17,218 nucleotides of DNA. Source: DTU080 sp050945315 (GTDB lineage: Bacteria; Bacillota; Limnochordia; DTU080). A program made the position numbers and the translations under genes. The notes beneath the pieces are model-generated. The model was not told the origin of the DNA and did not search any database. It saw only the letters and a program-made list of their open reading frames with translations. The stretch spans positions 1 to 17,218 of the forward strand of contig JBMNSS010000049.1 in NCBI GenBank assembly GCA_050945315.1, given 5' to 3'. Below, one piece after another: positions 9,172 through 15,119 of the stretch. Each line of letters starts with the position of its first letter. Within the stretch, counting starts at the first letter, position 1.

Positions 9172-9518
9172 TGATCATCATCTCCTTGCCGATAGTTGTA
9201 CGGGATCAGATCCTGCTGAGGAGTCACCCCAAGGCCTAAGACGTTGTTCTTAGTCGTGTTCAACAGGGAATAGACGTCCTCCAACAATCAAAACGGATAC
9301 GATGCCTTAGTTCTATACGCCTAGTGGATCTCCTCGAAAGTGATGTATAGGTTTCAGACATACCGGTTGACGCCAGACGATGCACAAGTCTTCCGAAATC
9401 TCGGGCATTTCAGGGGCGCGCTTAGGCAACAGCCTTTATATGGTCAACCGGGTCGTAAACACGCGCCACAAAAACTCTGCCCTCTTTCCCTCCTGCGAAA
9501 AAGAACAGGATCCCGGCA
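9172..9518. other. 347-bp intergenic region between binding protein and oxidoreductase
   Basis: No gene is supported here. It should hold the promoter of the substrate-binding protein gene, but no strong -35/-10 pair is visible on the minus strand. The best AT-rich hexamer is TATACA (near 9344-9349), with a poor -35. A 9-bp inverted repeat (CCGGTTGAC at 9363-9371 and GTCAACCGG at 9443-9451) brackets 71 bp and could be a pair of regulator half-sites. No clear intrinsic terminator follows the oxidoreductase. Confidence 0.4.
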
Positions 9519-10511
9519 TCAGGAATACTCAACTACTTGGTGCGTTTTTGCAGAGCGAAAAGCCGCATCGACAACCTCCAGAGTCCGCAAAGCATCAGTC
9601 CCCGATGAGATCGAAGGTCTGTTGTCTTTGAGCGCCCGGACAAACTCTTGCATCTGACGGTAGAAACTCATCGAAGACTGATCCGATTTGTGAATGACCT
9701 CCCCATCCTTGACAAGTCGGGTCCGGCTCAGCGTCAGCGTATGCTCAGTACCGCCGATGATGGTCTCGTGGCGACGCTGCGCTACATTCGCGGACATACG
9801 GGCCGTAGCCGGAAAGTCGTTGCCGTCCCCATCGACAAGATTCATCGTAATTGATACTTCATCTTCGCCTTCCCATTCAGTGGCTCGCCATGACATTTCG
9901 CAGTAGACCCTACGGACGGATGTATCGGTCACCCAAAGCATCAAGTCCACGAGGTGACATCCCAAGAGGGGCAGCACAAATCCCCCGGTTCGTTCGACAG
10001 AGCGGCGCCACTCCGTGCTCGGTTGTTTCACATAAGTCAACAAATCGCCGCTTATGTGGCGGAGTTCCCCGAGCTCCCCCTCCGCGATCATCTTCCTGGC
10101 GAGCATAGATGAACTGTCAAACCGATGGTTGTGGGCAATCATGAGCAGGACTCGATGACCATGCGCGGCTTGGACCATATCCTGTCCTTGCCGCAAGCTC
10201 AGCGCCATGGGTTTTTCGCACAGTACGTGAACTCCTCGCCGACATGCGGCAATCGCATACGGTGCATTCAGATACGGAGGCAGACTCAAGATGACGGCAT
10301 CTACGTCGTCTCTTGCCAACTCTTCCTCATAGTCCGTAGACCAGCGCACCGCACCATACGTTTCGGCCACTTGTCTGGCCCGTTCGGGCACCGTGTCCAC
10401 GACACTGATCAGAATCATGTCATCCCGAAGCTGCTGGATCACTCTCAAGTGGTTTACTGCATGGTTTCCCGCACCTACTACAGCCACACCCAGCCTATCG
10501 TTGCTTGTCAT
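9519..10511 (-). CDS. Gfo/Idh/MocA family NAD(P)-dependent oxidoreductase, 330 aa
   Basis: Cytoplasmic dehydrogenase of the glucose-fructose oxidoreductase / inositol dehydrogenase family, which oxidises or reduces sugars, inositols or their derivatives. The N-terminal Rossmann fold has GAGNHA (13-18) after beta strand 1. The family signature CEKPMAL (98-104) carries the conserved EKP, with Lys100 the expected catalytic residue. AHNHRF (126-131) and GCHLVDL (184-190, with the usual His and Asp) complete the active-site set. Length is typical. The ATG at 10511 has GAGGGG 11 nt upstream. Its promoter region carries GATAAT and a LacI-type palindrome. The position between a beta-helix protein and a sugar-binding protein suggests it acts on a monosaccharide released from the same glycan. 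The substrate is unassigned. Confidence 0.92.
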   Translation of the reverse strand: MTSNDRLGVAVVGAGNHAVNHLRVIQQLRDDMILISVVDTVPERARQVAETYGAVRWSTDYEEELARDDVDAVILSLPPYLNAPYAIAACRRGVHVLCEKPMALSLRQGQDMVQAAHGHRVLLMIAHNHRFDSSSMLARKMIAEGELGELRHISGDLLTYVKQPSTEWRRSVERTGGFVLPLLGCHLVDLMLWVTDTSVRRVYCEMSWRATEWEGEDEVSITMNLVDGDGNDFPATARMSANVAQRRHETIIGGTEHTLTLSRTRLVKDGEVIHKSDQSSMSFYRQMQEFVRALKDNRPSISSGTDALRTLEVVDAAFRSAKTHQVVEYS

Positions 10512-10537
10512 GGGTCGCAGATCCCCTCACGAGTGGA

Positions 10538-10557
10538 ATTATCAAAAGCGCTTGCGA
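10538..10557 (-). promoter_or_regulatory. Candidate -10 box and LacI-family operator before the oxidoreductase
   Basis: The minus strand has GATAAT (10538-10543), about 27 nt before the ATG at 10511. Directly upstream of it lies the perfect 8-bp palindrome AAGCGCTT (10546-10553), extended to the dyad TCnnAAGCGCTTnnGA (10542-10557). A palindrome with a central CG flanked by A/T steps is the usual form of LacI/PurR/CcpA-type operators. The -35 element is weak (TTCGAG at about 19 nt). Repression by an unlinked LacI-family sugar regulator is inferred. Confidence 0.45.
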
Positions 10558-10683
10558 TGGCACTCGAACATCGATCCAACTGGAACCGTAGGTTTCTAAG
10601 TGAGAAATGCAACAAAGCGATCGCGTGAGATATGTTCCCCTCTCAGACGGCGATCGTAATCCGTCGTTCAATATCAGAACAAC

Positions 10684-10735
10684 TTCCGATAGCGTGCGCC
10701 GCTTCGCAATAGCGAGCGGTACAGCAAAATCGGAA
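10684..10735 (-). promoter_or_regulatory. Structured 3' end directly after the cytoplasmic beta-helix gene
   Basis: This is a two-tier fold. The outer arms 10684-10690 and 10729-10735 (TTCCGAT and ATCGGAA) pair over 7 bp. The inner arms 10699-10707 and 10712-10719 pair over 8 bp, with one bulge and an AATA-type loop. It begins one base after the minus-strand stop at 10737. No T-run follows, so it may protect the mRNA 3' end or be a Rho-type or atypical terminator. A plus-strand function is not excluded. Confidence 0.4.
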
Positions 10736-10736
10736 C

Positions 10737-12104
10737 TCAGCTTTGTATCAGATTCCCTGCAGCGATGGTTTGATCTCCCACCGCCACGATCGGATTCTCG
10801 CCTCCGTGAACAATGGTGTTGTTGACAATCATGTTCCCGTTGCTTTGGCCACTCTCAGTAATCGCGGCATACGATGCATCTGCGGCGGACGAACGCCTCA
10901 CGATCAGGCCCGAAACATGCGATGTATGCACGTCTTCCAACCACACGTCCCGATGACGGGAATCGGTCAGGATGCAGTTGGAAATCATGACCCGCTCACA
11001 ACCGACGACCTCAAGAGCGCCCCCTCGTTCCGGCGTTCCTCCGTGGCATTCGGAGACCGTCACACCTTGCACCATGCAGTTGGACGAATCCGCGATCCTT
11101 ATCCCGCCGATGAGTCGCTCTCCGTAGTCAGGATTGGAGTCCAAGACACAATGATTGACGTCAATAAGGGTGGACCGTTCAATGCAAATATTCCGTTCCT
11201 CTCCGCGCGTAAAGGTGTTGTTTCCGATGACAATGCCGCGGCTGTCCTTGATATGGACATTGATCTCTTGATTGGATATGTGATTCCCCGCTATGGAAAG
11301 CAAACCGGCCTTCAAGGGGCTCTCCGGCTGATATCCTTCAATTCGGACATTAGCGCCGCCCGGCCTGGTCACGGCTTGAATCGTATTTCCCGTGATGGCT
11401 CCTTCTCGAATACCGATCTTCCCGGCGATAAACCATACGTCGCTTCCGCCGTGTTCGTAATTGTACTCAATATCGTTGCCGGCGATTTGGATGTTGCGTA
11501 TGTTGCCTTCTTCGACTTTGATGCCGCCGCCCCCATTGTAGCTGACATGCGACGCGCAGATATTGATTTGATGCAGGTTGACGTGATCGAGATAGATGCC
11601 GACTCCCCTGTTGTTGTATACGTGAACGCCATCGATGAGCACATTGCGGTTATTACCCACAATGTGAATCCCGTGCCGGCAGTCCCGAACGACCAGGGAT
11701 GACAATGTGGCTTGGAAGGTCGTCTCGAGGCATATGCCTTCGGCATCGGGATGCGCACCTTCAACGATAATACCTTGGATCAGGGGCATGGCCCCGTAAG
11801 CATACGCTTCCGGGTCAAGCTGTTCCGGATTGGCACTGACGTGATGGTGACCAATGAGATGAAAAGCAGGACCGGGACCGACATGTCGAACTGTCGCACC
11901 GGATCCGAGCAGACTCAGCCTGCCGGTCTTGGCCATGTCGATCACAATCGTCCGGCGGATCACATACGTCCCTTGTGGAAAATGAAGCTGGCCGGTTCTT
12001 GTTTCACAGGCTGCTTGGATTGCGGCGGTGTCGTCGGTGACGCCGTCACCTTTGGCCCCGAACGACTTCACACCGATGCGCGATGCGTCATATTCCGTGA
12101 GCAC
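10737..12104 (-). CDS. Right-handed beta-helix protein with pectate-lyase-3 type N-terminus, no signal peptide, 455 aa
   Basis: The start shows the classic opening of the pectate_lyase_3 / GH28-like beta-helix group: SFGAKGDGVTDDTAAIQAA (residues 14-32), followed by GQLHFPQGTYVIR. Helical rungs with Asn- and Gly-rich turns continue to the C-terminus (for example IAGNDIEYNYEHGG, ITGNTIQAV, NGNMIVNNTIVHGG). The family includes polygalacturonases, rhamnogalacturonan hydrolases, fructotransferases, epimerases and phage tail-spike enzymes; the exact reaction cannot be chosen from motifs alone. The GTG start at 12104 has AGAGG 9 nt upstream, and no hydrophobic N-terminal segment exists, so it probably stays in the cytoplasm. 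It would be the first gene of the minus-strand carbohydrate block, 225 bp before the oxidoreductase. Confidence 0.88.
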   Translation of the reverse strand: MLTEYDASRIGVKSFGAKGDGVTDDTAAIQAACETRTGQLHFPQGTYVIRRTIVIDMAKTGRLSLLGSGATVRHVGPGPAFHLIGHHHVSANPEQLDPEAYAYGAMPLIQGIIVEGAHPDAEGICLETTFQATLSSLVVRDCRHGIHIVGNNRNVLIDGVHVYNNRGVGIYLDHVNLHQINICASHVSYNGGGGIKVEEGNIRNIQIAGNDIEYNYEHGGSDVWFIAGKIGIREGAITGNTIQAVTRPGGANVRIEGYQPESPLKAGLLSIAGNHISNQEINVHIKDSRGIVIGNNTFTRGEERNICIERSTLIDVNHCVLDSNPDYGERLIGGIRIADSSNCMVQGVTVSECHGGTPERGGALEVVGCERVMISNCILTDSRHRDVWLEDVHTSHVSGLIVRRSSAADASYAAITESGQSNGNMIVNNTIVHGGENPIVAVGDQTIAAGNLIQS

Positions 12105-12125
12105 CTTTCTTCGCCTCTTTCGTGG

Positions 12126-12156
12126 TTGAGTTCATATCCGGCGCGTTCCGTATAAT
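12126..12156 (+). promoter_or_regulatory. Possible plus-strand promoter (TTGAGT, 19 nt, TATAAT)
   Basis: A perfect TATAAT (12151-12156) follows TTGAGT (12126-12131) with a long 19-bp spacer. The only plus-strand gene it could serve is the formate/nitrite channel 410 bp away, and a terminator-like hairpin (12335-12363) lies in between. It may therefore drive a non-coding transcript of about 200 nt, or be fortuitous. Confidence 0.25.
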
Positions 12157-12334
12157 TGCCGATCAGCGACGCGAGTCTTAGGCAGGCCATCCTCCGGTGA
12201 CTGAGTCAAGAGCTCTTCCGTCAACCGACCGCGAGTCAGACGGGACAATTCTCGTCGTCGTTTGCACTCCCGAACGCCTCCGGCATCAACGTCCGAAGAG
12301 TCTCTTCGATGTCTTTGGGCTCCTTTTCCCCACT

Positions 12335-12363
12335 GACACCTATTGGAGGCGGGGTGTCTTTTT
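12335..12363 (+). terminator. Terminator-like hairpin with T5 tail, plus strand
   Basis: GACACC (12335-12340) pairs with GGTGTC (12353-12358) around a 12-nt loop, followed at once by TTTTT and then CCTC-TTTT. On the plus strand this has intrinsic terminator form, although no plus-strand gene ends before it. On the minus strand the same bases form a hairpin just after an A5 slip site in the small frameshifted gene. Confidence 0.4.
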
Positions 12364-12378
12364 CCTCTTTTCATGTCT

Positions 12379-12407
12379 TTGCGCGATATATGGCGCGTAT
12401 GGATAAA
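12379..12407 (+). promoter_or_regulatory. Weak promoter candidate for the formate/nitrite channel, with dyad in the spacer
   Basis: TTGCGC (12379-12384) and GATAAA (12402-12407) are 17 bp apart on the plus strand, each matching four of six consensus bases. The 16-bp near-perfect dyad at 12381-12396 (GCGC, ATATAT core, GCGC; one mismatched pair) starts inside the -35 hexamer and runs through most of the spacer. It would give a leader of about 150 nt. It overlaps the small minus-strand ORF, so it remains tentative. Confidence 0.22.
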
Positions 12408-12566
12408 TCCTGCCGACGTAATCCATAAGTCCCACACTACTGCTGCGACGGCCTTTACGGCTGGCATGCTCAACCGCCACAGTACATCCCCATGAAAAAG
12501 CATCCTCACAACAGGTTCCTTGGAGTCTGCAGCGAAAAAGTCGTAAGCGAAGAGGAGGTAGAGAGC

Positions 12567-13412
12567 ATGAACCACTACAACACGCCGGCCGAAATCAGCA
12601 CGATGATGTTGACCACGTCCGAAAAGAAGGCCAATTTGGCGCTTCGTGACATGATCGTGCTCGGGATCCTGGCAGGGGCCTACGTTGCCTTGGCCGGTAA
12701 CCTGTCAACAGTCGTCGTCACCGGAGTAAGCCAGCATCTTGGGACAGGATTGAGCAAGTTCTTGGGCGGAAGTGTCTTCGCTCTCGGCCTAATATTGGTA
12801 GTCATCGGCGGCGGTGAGCTTTTCACCGGCAATGCACTCATGGTCATGGGCCTGCTGTCCAAGCGGATCAGCACGCGCCAACTGGTTCGCAACTGGGCCG
12901 TGGTCTACCTCGCCAACTTCGTGGGTTCGCTCATAGTCGCCGCCTTGGTCTACCTGAGCGGAATCTGGCAAGGCGAGGGAGGTCAGGTCGGTGCCAGGTT
13001 CGTCATGAACGCTCACGCCAAAGTAAGCCTACCCTTTGTCGCCGCTTTGGTGCGCGGGATCCTGGCCAATTGGCTGGTATGCCTCGGCGTCTGGCTCGGT
13101 ATGGCCGCTCGTGACATAGTCGGCAAAATCCTCGCCATCTACTTCCCCGTAATGGCCTTTGTAGCCTGTGGCTTCGAGCACTCCATCGCCAACCATTTTG
13201 CGATCCCCATAGGTATAGCTCTCAAGAATGAACCGATGTTACAGGAGGCTTTGCATTGGACTCAAGTCTTGCAGTTGACGCAGTTGACTTGGAGCAGACT
13301 CGTCATTTCCAACCTGATTCCCGTTACGCTCGGGAATATCATCGGGGGGGCTTTTTTCGTGGGTACTATGTACTGGTTAGCCTATCAGGCTCCTGACAAG
13401 GATGCGCGCTGA
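12567..13412 (+). CDS. Formate/nitrite transporter family channel (FNT), 281 aa
   Basis: Inner-membrane pentameric channel for small monovalent anions such as formate, nitrite or hydrosulfide. Six hydrophobic segments are visible in the usual pattern. Family motifs are GGGELFTGN (81-89; Thr87 equals the FocA gate Thr), NWAVVYLANFVGSL (109-122), KVSLPFVAALVRGILANWLV (152-171; Lys152 and Asn168 of the pore) and CGFEHSIANHF (201-211; central His205). All key pore residues are thus present. The ATG at 12567 has GAGGAGGT 7 nt upstream; an in-frame ATG at 12492 lacks a ribosome site and would add a charged tail not expected in the family. No pyruvate formate-lyase, formate dehydrogenase or nitrite reductase gene lies nearby, so formate versus nitrite cannot be decided. 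It is a single-gene unit ending before a hairpin terminator at 13473. Confidence 0.93.
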   Translation: MNHYNTPAEISTMMLTTSEKKANLALRDMIVLGILAGAYVALAGNLSTVVVTGVSQHLGTGLSKFLGGSVFALGLILVVIGGGELFTGNALMVMGLLSKRISTRQLVRNWAVVYLANFVGSLIVAALVYLSGIWQGEGGQVGARFVMNAHAKVSLPFVAALVRGILANWLVCLGVWLGMAARDIVGKILAIYFPVMAFVACGFEHSIANHFAIPIGIALKNEPMLQEALHWTQVLQLTQLTWSRLVISNLIPVTLGNIIGGAFFVGTMYWLAYQAPDKDAR

Positions 13413-13472
13413 GGATGAGCATGTAACCTGATCGATCGTCCGGTGTACTCAGGAGACTCCCCGGGTAAGAAA

Positions 13473-13517
13473 AGCCCCTACCTGACACGATGCGAAGTGC
13501 CAGGCAGGGGCTGTTTT
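13473..13517 (+). terminator. Intrinsic terminator of the FNT gene, possibly bidirectional
   Basis: A 16-position stem with two mismatches (13473-13488 with 13497-13512) closes an 8-nt loop. It is followed by GTTTT on the plus strand and preceded by AAGAAAA, which reads as a T-rich tail on the minus strand. It lies 60 bp after the channel gene. The rest of 13413-13595 shows no gene. Confidence 0.7.
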
Positions 13518-13595
13518 CGATGCTCGCCTCGCGCCCGCGGAAGGACCTCTTACAAAAACCGGGATGGAGCGAGCGTTCGGGTCTATCCAGCGCAC

Positions 13596-13625
13596 GAAAA
13601 AACACCGACCTGTTTTAAGGTCGGT
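13596..13625 (-). terminator. Intrinsic terminator of the tRNA operon
   Basis: On the minus strand ACCGACC (13625-13619) pairs with GGTCGGT (13610-13604) around an 8-nt loop. After one G it is followed by TTTTTT (13602-13597). It begins 9 nt after the CCA end of tRNA-Gly, as expected for the end of this operon. Confidence 0.85.
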
Positions 13626-13633
13626 ATGAAAAA

Positions 13634-13709
13634 TGGAGCGGGCGACGAGGCTCGAACTCGCGACCCCAACCTTGGCAAGGTTGTGCTCTACCAACTGAGC
13701 TACGCCCGC
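13634..13709 (-). tRNA. tRNA-Gly (GCC)
   Basis: A 76-nt cloverleaf read on the minus strand. The acceptor GCGGGCG pairs with CGCCCGC. The D arm is GCTCAGTTGGTAGAGC and the anticodon loop TTGCCAA has GCC at 13674-13676. The T arm carries the usual TTCGA core, followed by discriminator U and encoded CCA. It is the last gene of the four-tRNA operon, 3 nt after tRNA-Phe. Confidence 0.97.
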
Positions 13710-13712
13710 ATC

Positions 13713-13788
13713 TGGTGCCAAGGGCCAGAATCGAACTGGCGACACCGTGATTTTCAGTCACGTGCTCTACCAACTGAGCTACCTTGGC
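13713..13788 (-). tRNA. tRNA-Phe (GAA)
   Basis: A 76-nt cloverleaf on the minus strand. The acceptor GCCAAGG pairs with CCTTGGC. The anticodon stem CGTGA/TCACG encloses loop CTGAAAA with GAA at 13753-13755. It has the TTCGA T-loop core, discriminator A and encoded CCA. Confidence 0.97.
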
Positions 13789-13802
13789 TCACGTTCACTA
13801 GG

Positions 13803-13828
13803 GTTGGGGCCTATAGAAAGGCCCCAAC
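13803..13828 (-). promoter_or_regulatory. Spacer hairpin between tRNA-Asp and tRNA-Phe
   Basis: A perfect 9-bp stem (13803-13811 with 13820-13828) with an 8-nt loop occupies most of the 42-nt spacer. On the minus strand no T-run follows, so transcription should continue into tRNA-Phe. It may guide processing of the tRNA precursor. Confidence 0.5.
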
Positions 13829-13830
13829 TT

Positions 13831-13908
13831 TGGCGGAACCGACGGGACTCGAACCCGCGATCTCCGGCGTGACAGGCCGGCGTGTTAGACCGACTACACC
13901 ACGGTTCC
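13831..13908 (-). tRNA. tRNA-Asp (GTC)
   Basis: A 78-nt cloverleaf on the minus strand. The acceptor GGAACCG pairs with CGGTTCC. The anticodon stem CCGGC/GCCGG encloses loop CTGTCAC with GTC at 13871-13873. It has the TTCGA T-loop core, discriminator G (typical for tRNA-Asp) and encoded CCA. Confidence 0.97.
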
Positions 13909-13993
13909 ACTCGACAATTCGTATCCTACCACGTATCCTACTTCCTGTCAAGCACTTGTGATCCTGAAGCTGCGAAATCTGACCCTGGGAAAG

Positions 13994-14070
13994 TGGTGGA
14001 CGCTGCGGGACTCGAACCTGCGACCTCCGCCTTGTAAGGGCGGCGCTCTAACCAGCTGAGCTAAGCGTCC
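13994..14070 (-). tRNA. tRNA-Val (TAC)
   Basis: A 77-nt cloverleaf on the minus strand and the first gene of the operon. The acceptor GGACGCT pairs with AGCGTCC. The anticodon stem CCGCC/GGCGG encloses loop CTTACAA with TAC at 14034-14036. It has the TTCGA T-loop core, discriminator A and encoded CCA. An 85-nt spacer without visible genes separates it from tRNA-Asp. Confidence 0.97.
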
Positions 14071-14096
14071 CTGACCCGTACGTCAAAGCAAGTATT

Positions 14097-14125
14097 ATTT
14101 TATCCAAGAGCGCCTGCCCTGTCAA
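14097..14125 (-). promoter_or_regulatory. Promoter of the tRNA operon (TTGACA, 17 nt, TAAAAT)
   Basis: On the minus strand a perfect -35 TTGACA (14125-14120) and -10 TAAAAT (14102-14097) are separated by exactly 17 bp. Transcription would start about 20 nt before tRNA-Val. This is the strongest housekeeping promoter in the window. Confidence 0.85.
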
Positions 14126-14261
14126 TGATCTCTTTTTGCCCGAGCTCCTCCCTGACACCTGCCAGGTACTGCCCGCAGTTACAGTTTTCTATGCCCTTGA
14201 TCGAATCCTCTTCGGGGCAACGTAAAACATGAACGGGAAACCCAGTTGCCGGAGGTCAATC

Positions 14262-15113
14262 ATGCGAAGCCTATGGAAAGGTGCCATCAGTTTTGGATTG
14301 GTGAACATCCCCGTGCGCATGTACGCCGCTACTGAAGACAAGAGCCTCAGTTTCAATCAACTTCACCGCAAATGCCACACCCCCATTCGCTATGTAAAAC
14401 ACTGTCCGACCTGCGACAGCGAGGTACGACCTGAAGAGATCGTTCGAGGCTATGAATATGAAAACCGCGGCTATGTGATCCTGGAAGAAGAAGACTTCGC
14501 CGATCTTCCGTCGCCGACGCTAAAAGCGATCGAGATACTGGATTTCATTGATCTCGCTGAGATCGACCCCATTTTCTACCGACGCAGCTACTACCTGGAG
14601 CCCGTTGAGGGAGCCGGCAAACCCTATCTGCTCTTGTTGCAGGCCATGCAACATAGCGGGAAAGTCGCTCTGGGCAAGATCACCGTCCGCGCCCGTGAGT
14701 CTTTGTGCTGCTTGCGCGTCTACCGAGATCTGTTGTCGGTGGTCACGATGCATTACCCCGACGAGGTGCGTTCCATCGACGCTTTACAGCCTATACAGGA
14801 TCGCAGCGAAGTGACATCGGGGGAGCTGCGGATGGCCCTGCAACTCATAGAAAGCCTGAGCACTCCGTTCGAACCGGACAAGTACGCCGATGAATACCGC
14901 CACGCTCTATTGCGGCTGATACATTCCAAAGCGGCGGGACGCCAGATTCACCAGGCGCCAAGCACTGCTCCTTTAGCGGAGGATGTCATGGACCTGATGG
15001 CTGCGCTGGAGGCCAGTCTTCGCAACATAGAAAAGACGAGAGAGCCGGAAGAGGAAAAAGACGAGGCCGTTCAGGCCACAAAAGCGGCCAACGGTCGACG
15101 CCGTCGGAGCTGA
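14262..15113 (+). CDS. ku: Ku homodimer DNA end-binding protein (non-homologous end joining), 283 aa
   Basis: Binds double-strand break ends as a ring-shaped homodimer and recruits LigD-type enzymes. The N-terminus RSLWKGAISFGLVNIPVRMY (residues 2-21) is the bacterial Ku signature. It is followed by LSFNQLH and a Cys-containing segment (C38, C48, C51) as in many bacterial Ku proteins. YEYENRGYVILEEEDF (residues 64-79) is also characteristic, as is the helix region ending near residue 230. The C-terminal tail ends in a basic cluster (GRRRRS), which often aids DNA binding. Length is normal. The ATG at 14262 has GGAGG 6 nt upstream; the in-frame ATG at 14229 has no ribosome site and would extend the protein before its conserved start. 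The stop is 6 bp before the ligase gene, so the genes are co-transcribed. No clear promoter of any sigma class was seen in 14126-14261. Confidence 0.95.
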   Translation: MRSLWKGAISFGLVNIPVRMYAATEDKSLSFNQLHRKCHTPIRYVKHCPTCDSEVRPEEIVRGYEYENRGYVILEEEDFADLPSPTLKAIEILDFIDLAEIDPIFYRRSYYLEPVEGAGKPYLLLLQAMQHSGKVALGKITVRARESLCCLRVYRDLLSVVTMHYPDEVRSIDALQPIQDRSEVTSGELRMALQLIESLSTPFEPDKYADEYRHALLRLIHSKAAGRQIHQAPSTAPLAEDVMDLMAALEASLRNIEKTREPEEEKDEAVQATKAANGRRRRS

Positions 15114-15119
15114 CCCGGC

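Larger units (their letters stand above)
12236..12480 (-). pseudogene. Small unknown gene, intact only with one frameshift at an A-run (about 81 aa)
   Basis: From a GTG at 12480 (GGGGA about 6 nt upstream) a 46-codon frame runs to a stop at 12340; it contains YPYAPYIAQRHEKRKK. At AGG AAA AAG (12366-12358) the reading becomes protein-like in the -1 frame instead. It continues as DTPPPIGVSG, then DIEETLRTLMPEAF, and ends in DDENCPV with a stop at 12236-12238. One extra A in the run, or a -1 slip on G-AAA-AAG, joins both parts into an 81-aa basic-then-acidic protein. A 6-bp hairpin (12335-12358) starts at the last base of the slip site. A third stretch (KTRVADRQLYGTRRI, stop at 12132) lies in yet another frame. 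No family is recognised. Alternatives are an assembly indel, a decayed gene, programmed or transcriptional slippage, or chance. Confidence 0.4.

Noticed and set aside
10743..11702. Plus-strand open frame of 319 codons
   Set aside because: It is antisense to the signal-less beta-helix gene, which has a clear family motif and its own start; the plus-strand frame has neither.
12492..12566. N-terminal extension of the formate/nitrite channel from an ATG at 12492
   Set aside because: No ribosome site precedes it, while GAGGAGGT sits 7 nt before the ATG at 12567, and the family starts near there.
13449..13745. Minus-strand open frame containing AQLVEHNLAKVGVASSSLV
   Set aside because: It is a false translation of the sense strand of tRNA-Phe and tRNA-Gly.
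13443..13961. Plus-strand open frame over the tRNA cluster (contains peptides such as EPTGLEPAISG)
   Set aside because: This is the well-known false protein obtained by translating antisense tRNA genes; the four cloverleaves explain the sequence.
14150..14170. Short inverted repeat ACCTGcCAGGT before ku, considered as an SOS or sporulation control site
   Set aside because: It matches neither the Gram-positive LexA box nor a sigma-G promoter, and it is only 5 bp per arm.
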